A stretch of DNA of 64,000 nucleotides, taken from the NCBI RefSeq assembly GCF_963678635.1, contig NC_087069.1, positions 43,726,688 through 43,790,687 of the forward strand, written 5' to 3'. Shown in pieces: positions 37,501-49,260 of this stretch. The translations under genes were made by a program, and so were the position numbers. Source of the DNA: Symsagittifera roscoffensis. Its lineage: Eukaryota > Xenacoelomorpha > Acoela > Convolutidae. The notes beneath the pieces are model-generated. The model was not told the origin of the DNA. It searched no databases and saw only the letters and a list, made by a program, of their open reading frames with translations. Position 1 is the first letter of the stretch; every line of letters begins with the position of its first letter.

Positions 37501-40500
37501 CAATGTTTTATTCATACAGTTTTTCCCAGTAGCGTTGTCGGTCGTATTTTTTTTTGCTTGTATGCGAAATGCAACTTCGCCTCTGTGTGAAAACTTACCT
37601 GCCGATTCTCAATCTATTTATACAAGGTTTTGCCCTAATCTTTTAATGAAATAAAGTAATCGCCTTAGAAAAGTAAGTTTTTCGAAACTTTGACCGGGTT
37701 TGGAAACTTTGACTTTCCGCGGAAACTTCCACGTAAAACCTTAAATTAAGGCTTCAATCGAAGCAGGGAAATTTTTACATAGTCATTATTGGGAAATTGA
37801 ACGGAGTCAAAAAATAGGGCCTAACGACTATGTAAACATTTCCCTGCTTTGATTGAACCCTCAGCTTAAGGTTTTGCAGGGAATTTTTCGCGGAAAGTCA
37901 ATGTTTCCAAACCCGGTCAAAGTGTCTAAGGCTTACTTTTCTAAGGCTATTACTTTATTTCATTAAAATATATAGGGCAAAACTTTGTGCTGATAAAATC
38001 CAGAACACCTGTTCTTTCGAAATTCCTTAAAATCAATCAAAAGGCGATGTTTAATGGAAATGAACGAAGTGAGTACTCTTATATAGCTCTTGTTGATTTT
38101 TTTTGTTCTGGAAAAGTCCTAAATTTTTTTCAGGTTTTTTATTTTATTTTCACGGTTTGACTTGTGTTTTCTTTTTAAGTTCAGTATATTTCCATTGTTA
38201 AAAGGAAGGCCAACTAAAGGTCACGAAAAACGTGATCTACTTCTAGTACTGAAAGTGGAGTTTAATTATCAGATTTCCCAGCGAAACAAAATCTTTTCGT
38301 AATGATCCATTTTTCTCAAATTGGGTTCGTTTCATGAAAAAATTGTCATTTGTAAACTGTTCTAGAAATTGAAAGAGGTTAGATGTAAAAATTTAATAGT
38401 CTGCCGACAGTCTGTCTGCTCAAGTTTCTCAGAATTTGACTGTACTGTTAGCAACTTTCACTAAGCAGCTTTCTTCTTCGTAGGTATTGTTCCGTTGCTA
38501 ATTTAATATTCAAACGTCTGAGTTTTTTTTCCTTGAATGAATTTCTATCGCGAAATAAGAAATTTCAAATTTTGATAGGCCTAGTTTTCATTATTAAGAG
38601 TAATGAACGTAGTGAAGACTCTTATATAGGTCTTGCTGATTTTTTTGTTATTTTTTCAGAAAAAGTCTTAGTCTTTAATAACTACAGATGTACATTCATA
38701 CTTTTTTCCCTTGAAATTCGACAGTTGCGATTTTTTCAACAAAGTCACTGTTTGCGATTTTTCTTAACAAAGTCAGTTTTTTTTTCTGTTTACTTGCATT
38801 CATCGCTCTTTTCAACCAGTCAGATGGCTATGTTTGTGAATTCGCAGTTTCGGCTCTGTTTTTTATATTATTATATTCCTGATTATAATAATATAAAAAA
38901 CAGAGCCGAAACTGCGAATTCACAAACATAGCCATCTGACTGTTGGAAAAGAGTGATGAATGCAAGTAAACAGAAAAAAAAACTGACTTTGTTGAAAAAA
39001 TCGCAAACAGTGACTTTGTTGAAAAAATCGCAACTGTCGAATTTCAAGGGAAAAACGATGTCATTTACTCTCTTTGAATTTCTAGAAGAATTTATGATTG
39101 GCGCTTTTTTATAACAGCAACTGAACTTGAGAAAATTAGATCAATAGGAAAGTTTTTATTTTTAAACAATTTGGAAACAAGTTTGATCTCAAAGCTTGTT
39201 TAATAGTAACGCAATTTTGCCGATGTCAGTATATGTATATCAAGCAAAGCATAAATGAATGTTGAAAGATGGTGTTCTTTTATAGCTTCAAGGACGGTCT
39301 AGCGTTCTGCGCTTTGATCCACAAACACCGCCCGGAACTTATAGATTACCACTCGCTACGAAAGGTATCCATCCCACGTATCCATGTACCCAATCTAATC
39401 AAAATACTAATTGAGATTCCAATATCGCTGACAAATCGGAATGCTAAAACGGTGTGATGTTTTGATATCTGCTTTTGAGCTGCACAATTCAAATTGGATG
39501 GCAAACTGCGAGGGTGTTTTGTGCTGTAATATTGACCTTGAAATCAATTCAGATAATTGATGCGTAATGGCGTTGAAATAAAAAAGAACGTGCGAAATGT
39601 TAAGCAGAATCAAGTGAATAAGTTTCCCCAAGTTTATTTCCCCAATTTTAAAACCCCAAATTGAGAACCCCAGAGTCTTGTACGTAGCGAATACTCTAAT
39701 ATAATGCGCTCGTAGTGGTCAATATAATTTCCGACTTTTTAACTAGCAATTTTTGACGATTTTTTATATATTTCGAAAAGTTTTGTTGTCCTGAGCTTAA
39801 TATTATAAAGATTGTTCCAAATTGATTTGAGGCATGCTAGTTGGTATATTAAATAGTTAGTTATAAGTAATATAGTAAAGCGAAATATATCACTTTGTAT
39901 TTTACAAAGCGTGTGGTGGGGGGGGGGGGGGGGGAGGGGGTGATGATTTTTTTTTCATTTTGAAAAAATATCCATTTTTTGAAATGAACACTACACCATT
40001 AACCTCAAAAGACAGTCGGAACATTCAAGGCTTCGTCCTGATACGAGCAGTCTTGTTTCCTTTGTTAAAAGGAATGCAAACTCCACTATCGAACAGCAAA
40101 AGTGTAAAGGTCGCGAAGAACGTGATCGACTTCTAACTTCGAAAATGGACTTTCATTTACAGGTTTCCCACCGGAACTAAAATTTACCGATTTATCTAGC
40201 TTGTTCTTGAAATTCAAAAATCCCCAAGGCCGTATATTTATTCTTTGAGATTCGAAAAAAAAATTTGAAAAAAACAAGTCGGTGTTTTTTTTCTGTTTCT
40301 TAGCGTTCATGACTTTTTCCAACTGTCTGTTGGCTATGTTCATAATGTAAGCGAATGATTAAATCCTTCACTTCATTAGACTAAAATTAAAATTGCGTGA
40401 AATCAATTTCAAGGGGAGGGGAGATATTTCACTTGATTCTTTGTGTTTTGTTGCTTTATTTCAAGATTTATCAACTTATGTACTTCCTAATTAGCAGAAA

Positions 40501-43500
40501 CTAGCAATTACTATTCTAGAATTTTCTAGAATAATCTTTATAATTGAATACCAATCGTGGTTTGTTTGCATGGTATGAGGGTGTTAGATTAAAGCTACGC
40601 AGTTCAAGCACTCCAGTCTGTACATTGAAAAAAGACATTTTATTTAATTTTAAGTGTTAACCAAATCAATGTAATGACACTTTGAGAAACTAGAATTGAC
40701 TGAAAGAAACTCAGAATGATTCAACATTGAAGCAGGGGGCTCCAATTTTGCTGCGTTTTTTTATTTAATTCAATTGTGATAGCTGATCTTGAATTTTCCG
40801 GTGATTATGGTTATCAGATAAAGGAGTGTCGTCTAATCATAGATTAACAAGTGTCTTTGCACTAAATTGTATTTGTGACTAAATATCGCCATGTAAGGTT
40901 GAAATTGTGTAATTGTGATAGTGTGATTGTTGATTGTTTAGGATGACCCTTACACGAATCTGAAGACAGCCTTCGAGGTGGCTGAGAAACACCTGGACAT
41001 CCCCATCATGTTGGATCCAGAAGGTAAGTATCATCCTACCATTTTTGGGTGTCATATTGGCTAATGTCTGATGAAGAAGAAAACTCTATTTTTTGATCAT
41101 TCCTATTGGTTGCTGTTTAAAGAGTACTTATAGATATTTGAGAATGAGTCTTAAATAGATAGGGAGGGGGCTTGTGACAAAATCGATGGCCTTTTTAATT
41201 TTTTTTTAAAATTAGCTTCCGGTCCTGCTCAGTGCAGGACCAACCGTGGGGGAGGTGGATGTCATCCATTTTGACTCAGCCGGTCCCACCTTGAGGAGTG
41301 CAGGGGCGGATCTATGATTTTATCGAGGAAGGGGGGGGGGGGGCGGATTTTCAAAAAAATTTCAAAATTTTTTTTTTAAGGTCGAGCAAAGTGAATTTCC
41401 GCAGGCAAAATTTTGAAAAACAGTCCAAAAAAAGCGTTTTTAGGCACTTTTTGGAAAAATTTGACCAAAAAATCGCGTTTTTTTTTGGCGCGCGCTCCCC
41501 CCTCAAAATTAGTATATTAGGGACCGAATTTGGAAAAATTTTAGGGACCGAAGTGGGATTCGAACGAAAATCGATGGCCTCGTCAGCTCGAAAAAAAATA
41601 GAATATTATTATGATGAAACATTTCAAAAGATCAAAGTAAAATGTTAGCAACTTTTTTTTATTCCAAAGAACTGCCATGAAATATATAATAAAGAGATAG
41701 TTGTTACGATCTCGAGCAAAAAATTTATAATAATGAATGATTAAAGGTTCTATCAAAAAAAATGGGATTCGAGTTAGCATCCTCAAACCCCCCCACCCTC
41801 TGGCCAAAGCGTTTTAGGGATCAGGATGTGATTGTTTCTCAGTTGTAACCAGAATCGAATGTTTTACAGCAGTTTTAATTCGAATTCAATAGCGGTGTGG
41901 ATGATCTTAACTTGGCGTATCTAGGGCGAGGGTGTTAACTTGGTTTAAAAAATATAAGATGGAAAAATCTGGATGTTTGTAATGCATAATATCATTTATC
42001 TCATGAAAATGGGAAAAAGTCAACTAGTGCTATCTGTAAAATTACCTAATTGGGGTTTTTGACCTTTTCTAAACACAGAAATGTATCGAAAGCCACAAAA
42101 GAAAACCCCCTAAGTTGACCAATATAAACGAGTCTAGAATTTGCGTATAAACAACCAGATGGTGAAGATGATAATGTTTTTTTTTTTGCTTTTTATTTAA
42201 GACATCATAGAGACAGCTAGACCGGATGAGAAGGCAATCATGACCTATGTGTCCTGCTACTACCACGCCTTCTCAGGGGCTATGAAGGCAGACACAGCTG
42301 CCAGTAGAATCACGAGGGTGTTGGATTTTCACCACGACAACGAGAAGATGATGGAAGACTACGAAAGACTCGCTTCTGAGGTAAACGTTGGAAATTATTT
42401 GTGAAAATTGAACGGATAGTAATTATCTGTTTCAAATCTTCTCGAGTTAAAAGCTGAAGCTTGAAACGGAATGCGACTCACGGTGAATATTATTTCAAAA
42501 CCAAAAATGACCCTGAGGCTGGGTTTCTCTGAATTACAAAAACTGATCCATTGTCTATTTTTTTAAACATAAGTCACACTTTTGTTTCGACTTGTGAAGG
42601 CATTACTGAAGGCAGATTAAGGATTATATATGAAGTACACCAACTTCCAGTTCATTTTGATGGAAGTCACGCTGGAAGTTGTTGGAAATTGTTTCTGGTG
42701 AAAATTTTGATGGAAATTGTTTCTGGTTAAAATTTTGATGGAAATTGTTTCTGGTGAAAATTTTCCGGCAGACTTTTTGGCAAACTATATAGCTGTCATT
42801 TTTTAAAAGTTTTTATCTCTTTTATCATTTTTATTCATTCATTCCTCTACTGTTGCTTTTGAGTAATGAACGTCGTGAAGACTCTTATATAAGTCTTGCT
42901 GATTTTTTTTTCACAAAAAAGTCTTATTGATGCACTTAGGTAAATACGCAGTTTTTGAGTTCAATTGAAATTCATCTGCTGAAAATTACGTAAATAACAC
43001 TCTCGAAACACGAACGTAGATTGGTGCAAAAAACGTGAACAATTTCTAGTTTAATGTAATTTAATTTTTTTTTGATTTCCAGCGGAATAAAAACTTTACC
43101 TATTGATACAGTTTTCTCAAGTTGGGTTAAAATGTTATCAAAAAAGCGCCAATCTAAAATTGTTCTAGAAATTCAAAGAGCTTAAAGAGCATCTTTTTTC
43201 CTTTGAAATTCGACAGTTGCGATGTTTTTCAAAAAAGTCAGTGTTAGCGATTTTTTCAACAAAGTCAGTGTTTTTTTTTATATTTACCTGGCATTCATTA
43301 ATCTTTTCCAATCTTCGACTTTATACATCTGAAGCAAGACAAAAACATCAAGGTCTTTTATTTAACATGAGTTTGTTATCTCAACGGACGTCCTACCTAG
43401 TATTGTCTGCCTATTGCCGCTTATTTTCATCCGTTCGTTTACGTAATATAATCTATTTGCAGATGTAGTTTTTTTTAAACTTTTTTTTGAAAAAATTTTC

Positions 43501-46500
43501 TATGCGCTAGGCGCTAGCTTGCATTTTTTTATGCGCTAGCTTGCGTGATGTATCGCAAGTGTAGCGAAGTTTTACTACCCCTCTGTGTAGCATATACGCC
43601 CTGTTAAAGCGCTTCATACACTTCAGTGTAATTTAAAGTGTGTAAATTTATAAACTCGGCTTTCCAATTATTTACGTGTTTTTTTTTAAATCGGTTTTGG
43701 GTAATGTTATATCAGCTTGTTGTTATATCGTTTGTTGATTCTTTTACATCTTAAGGCTATTCATGTACATAATTTGAGACAAGTGTATAAAATTACTGTA
43801 GATGTAAGTATTTACGACTTTTTTCAGGTAGTTTTTTCAAATTAATTTTTCAAAAAAAAATTCAATTTTTTGTAATGCACTGTTTTTTTCGTATGGCAAG
43901 TGCTACGAAGCTCAGCTTTGCCTCCATTTTTGAGTTAAATTTCTATGAGACACGACAGATTGACTGAAAATTTGACTATATTTACACTCGCGAGCTCGGA
44001 AGAATAAGGGTCGAATACCGGTAATTTTTTTTGCAGTTTTCGAAGAAAGAGGTGAGTGGACGTTGAAAGCAATTTCAGAAAGTTTGTTTTATATTTTTTA
44101 GTTATAAAACATTGAAGAATGGTTTCAGAGATATCAGTCGACAGGCAGCAATGCATCTTGATTTCTTCTAGAGTGAATATGTAATGATGCAGATGAATGT
44201 ATTGTTTTATACATAAACGCTTGTAAAAGGTAAAATTTAGTACCTATTATTTTTGGCATTTTTCATTTTTTTTTGTTTTTAGACCTCCATTTTCCAGTTT
44301 TTTGCTTTGCGAAGTGGAGATTCGCCTATGTAATGACTTCGGCTCTGTGTGAGGATGCTTGCCTAGATTTTTTTTCCGAAAAAAAAATATTTGCTCCCCC
44401 CGATTAACATAAAGATACACAGTTCAGTAAGCCGGGCATTTGTAAATATCTATAGTTTTAAGCTGATCAAAAAATATGCGAACCTCTTGTTTCTATTTTT
44501 TTTATTTGTGATTTTCGCCTTTATTTTAGTCGGCTTATTTTCGTTTTTTTTTTCGTATGCAATTTTTATTATCTGGTCCGAAAAAGTTGTTGCATTTTAT
44601 TACGAGATAGACAGTTACTTAAAATATACATTTGGGGAACCTTGTGTCTTTAAATGCCTATTAATTTAAGCCGATCAACCAATATTCCAATTTCTTGTTT
44701 CTTTCAGCTGCTGAAGTGGATCAACGCGACTGTGCCGTGGCTACAGCAGAAGCGAATCAGTGATGGTCCCTCTACTCTGGCAGCAGTCCAGGCCAAACTG
44801 GAGGAGTTCAGACACTACAGACGAAGTAAGAGGAATTAAATAAAGAATCAAACAGGTTTAGATGATTCTCATTAAAATGGTTCCAACGAAGAGGAAAGTT
44901 TTATCTTATTTTTCCAGAACTTAACTGTTTTTCGTTTTTTTTTTGGGAATTTTTTTATAGATATATATTGTTCTTGCGATAATTAAATTCGGAATTAGAT
45001 TTTCCACATACTTTTTACTGCTCATCTTGATAGCAATTAATGTGTGTTGTATCTGTTTCACAGGTGAGAAGCCTCCGAAGGTACAGGACAAGTTGGACCT
45101 GGAAACGAAATACAACACACTGCAGACTAAACTGAGACTGAACAACAAAAGTGCCTTTTTGCCATCCGAGGGAAAACTAGTCGCCGTTAGTTCACATAAT
45201 AATCATTCATTAAGAGTCGATTAACGGAGTTCAGGTTCTTATATGAATCACGATGATTTTTTTCCAGGAAAATTTTAAAGAGTTTTTCAGGCTCAAGTTA
45301 ACTTTTTCTAGGTTTGGCTTTTGATTTCTTTTGAAGTTCAGTTCATATCCTTTGTTAAAACGAATGTAAACTCCACTAGCGAACAGCAAAAGTGTAAAGG
45401 TCACGAAAAACGTAACCGACATCAAGTTTTTCAAATTGGGTCAATAAAAGTGACAATCATGAATTGTTCCAGAAATTCAAAGGGCCATAAGGCTATCCTT
45501 TTCTTTGAAAGTCGAAAGTTGCGATTTTTTTTTATTCTGTTTAATTGCGTTCATTGACTCTTTTCCAACTTTTTGTTGACTATGTTTAAACTAACGGGCT
45601 TGCGAATGAAGTGTATTAGTACGAAGATTCTTTTTTTGAACCTTAATTCCAAATTAAAGTGCTCTGTTTAGTGGCAATTTGAATCGGTAGGCCCTGTAGC
45701 ATTATAATGGCATATAAGCTTTGACAGTTGATTAGTAAAAAGTTAATTGTTTTGATTTTTTTTTCATTACACTGGTAGAGATGTTTTTAATGATAGAATC
45801 CGACACGTAGCCGAGTTTTGCGAATTCGACGCTTATAACTTACAAGCGCGACTTGAGAGGCTACTGTTTCAAACTAGCCTAACAAATTTTGAATGAGTGG
45901 ATGTTATTGATTGGATCTTCAAAAATAACCAAATGTTCGCGCACTGTTTAAAATCATGTATTTAAAAGAACGATTTTTGGATTTTAACAACGCGGTGAAG
46001 AATTCTGTTACCGTTTTTTTGCAATTTGGCCGATGTGAGTTTTTTTCAAAATAAAATAGATGCTGTGACTTCGAAAATATTTTCTTTGATCTTTTAGGTG
46101 ATGATTTTTATTTGTTTGATTTGAAGAGTCAATGAATGTCGTGAAGACTCTCATACAGGTCTTGATGAAAGTGTCTCGTATTTTGTTCATGCTCAAATTT
46201 GATTTTTTTTGCGGTTTGACTTTTGATTTTTTTTAAAATATTTTTTTTTGAAAAGAAGGCAAACTCCACTATCGAACAGCGAAAGTGCAAAGGTAACGGG
46301 ATATCTTTTTCAGGACAAGTATTAAAATGCTCTACTAACTACAAAATTGCGTCATGTATAATTCAAGTTCATTTGTAGAGACATTTGCTCTACAATTACG
46401 GAAGTTGAAATCGTTCGAAAAGACATGATCGGTTTCTAGTTTCGGAAGTGGGTTTAATTTTCTAGATTTTCTTGCTGAATAAAAAGTTGACCCTTTGATC

Positions 46501-49229
46501 CAGTTTTCTTAAATAGGGTTGATTTTAGGAAAAACGTGCCAATCATGAACAGTTCCTGAAATTCAAAGAGCTGGTAGAGACATTTTGCTCTACAATTACG
46601 GAAGTTGAAATCGTTCGAAAAGACATGATCGGTTTCTAGTTTCGGAAGTGGGTTTAAATTTCTAGATTTTCTAGCTGAATAAAAAGTTGACTCTTTGATC
46701 CAGTTTTCTTAAATAGGGTTGATTTTAGGAAAAACGTGCCAATCATGAACAGTTCCGGAAATTCAAAGAGCTTCAACCTGATATATTTCTCTTCAAATTT
46801 CTAATGTTAAAAATTTTCTTCATTTTTCTAATGTTAAAAAAGTATTTTTAAGTTTTGCTATCATTTTTTTCCGTTTCATTTCTCGTCTACACTTTTCCAA
46901 TCTCCGATTGGCTACGTTTTCCGTGATAGTTGTCAAAATGTCGTTTTTTTTTCGTTAAATGAAGCTCAACTATGTGTCAGATTACCACTAAACTGTAAAT
47001 GGTTTGGATTTATGTGTCCATGAACGAAGTGAAGACACTTATTTAAGTCGCGTTCTCACGCTGTAGTTTGATTTTTCGCGGTTGGAATTTTGATAGTGCA
47101 ATTCAAATTAATTTGCTCAAAGCAGGGTAAAGTTATACTGATTACGAAATGGAAATGGCGCGAAATAATTTTTTTACGATTGGCTTTCAGTTTCAAGGAC
47201 TTCAATTTACAGAATGCCCGGCCGAATAGAAAAATTATCTATTGACCCAGTTTTCTCTATAATTGGTTTAGTCTTAATGAGAAATGTGACAATAATGAAA
47301 AGTTCATGAAAATCAATGATCTTTATCGTAATATTGTTTTTCTTTGAACTTTGAAAGTAGCATTTTCTTTCGAATTTTTTGTCGGTTTTCTTGAGTTTGT
47401 TGACACTTCTCAATTTTTCTGTTGGTTAGGTTTTCGAGATATTTATAGTTTTTGAGAGCGGTATATTTTTAGGACATTGTTCACGCATGGAAAGGCTTGG
47501 AAGTTGCAGAAAAGGGATTCGAAGAGTGGCTTCTAGCTGAAATGAGAAGGTACGTATCAGGAACTTGTTGGAAATATTCCTCGCTTGAAAAACACAGTTA
47601 ACAAGTGATTGACTAAAGCAATTATACTTAAATAAGTACTGCATGTTTTAATACATGTTAATAAAAAACATTGACCTTTTTGAACCGCAGTTGTTAATCC
47701 AGAATGGATCGCCGTTTTCAACTAAAAATGCACCGCATAATTGATATTCAGCACCGAACAAAACAGTGATGCGTCACTTTCTGGGCTTCGGAGTTGACCT
47801 TAGATGAAATATTGACCATTAAACTCTGTCGACAATTATTATAATATTCCGTATCTGGCGGATGGATAATACGGGTATACTGTCGTCTACTGTTATGCGA
47901 GCTGTTCAATTGGTAATGTTATTTAGCACTACTGGCTATCAATTGTATTTAGATTGGATTCATTATTTAGATATGTCTCGAGCGGTAACGACCTATCTTG
48001 CTTTAAAGGATGCTGGTTCCGATTCCTAGCTTCTGATATTTCGCAAGTCGATCGGCGCAAGTAAGGGCATGATTGGAATAGTTTATTAAGTTGATCTCTA
48101 TTCAATTGATTCGTAGCTCGGTATAAATCTCCAATGATTGGTATTAATTACCATCAATGTTTACATAGTTAAATAAATATATGATGCAGCTCTATTTTAA
48201 CATCAAGGTGAATTATGTAATCTATTCGGTTCAGATGGTTAATTAGAATGAATGACATCATGAAGGGATGATGTCACACAACCTCACAAGAAGAAGTCTT
48301 CCCGGGTGGTTGAAGTGTTTCATCAGATACATTTACAATAATTCACATAATAATTTAAGACTGCTTTGATTAAGAATATGTACAAGTGTCAATATGGTAT
48401 GGGTCTATCAAAAGTTATATCGCAATAATTTAATAAACTCATAATATTAGAAGCACAGTTTATTAATTCAATTTATAAAACGAGAGAAGATAAATTATTT
48501 TAAACTTAAATGGGAGATAATTTTTAAGCAAGCCACCTTGAGTCGGGGTATGGGAGTTAAAGTGATAGATGATAAGGATAAATTAATGATATCATGATGT
48601 ATTCATTTGTCAACTGTAACTAAATTTCCACGGCAAGAACTGTCGTGTGGAGTAGCTGAATAGTTTTGGTCGTCGTTTCGTTTTAATTTTTGATATCGCT
48701 GTCTTCGTTCGTTGTTGCCTTTCATTCTTTTTGTGCTCGTTTGATGCTGAAGTCTTTTTGATATGAGGCGGTGTGGTTCCAATCGTTGCCTCATAGATTG
48801 TGAATTGATTATCAACAACTTAACAGTGATATGTTTTGTTGATTTCTTCACGATTTCTTTTGAAAATTTTCAACTAGCTTAGCAATTAGTACTTTATATT
48901 ACTTGCTAAAAGGTTGATATTTCATTTACTGTTCGTTGTCTATTTTTCAGAAGTCTTCTGGTCTTCATCGTATGGGCGTTTTGTGCCTTTATTGGCCTTA
49001 CTCCCTGAATGAAGGTGATCGACTTTTTTCTTTGAAAAAGTCAAAATTACACATTTCTACGATGTTTTTGCATTGATCGCGATCATCGTATTGTGTGTAG
49101 TGTCTGGCTTTTTGTTTTTTTTTTCCGTTCTTTTCTTCTACTGTAGCTGCACTTCACTCCTATAGGCTATTCAGACAATTTGCTGGTTCGCCTGAGCAAA
49201 ATTTGGCGTCAGTTAGAGTAGTTGATAAA

Positions 49230-49260
<31 letters not shown>

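Noticed and set aside
39917-39941. Functional G-quadruplex
   Set aside because: A simple homopolymer run of uncertain length in an intron; nothing else supports function.
48603-48851. 82-codon minus-strand frame in the element C 3' region
   Set aside because: Short, basic, no recognisable domain, and within otherwise non-coding repeat-bearing DNA.
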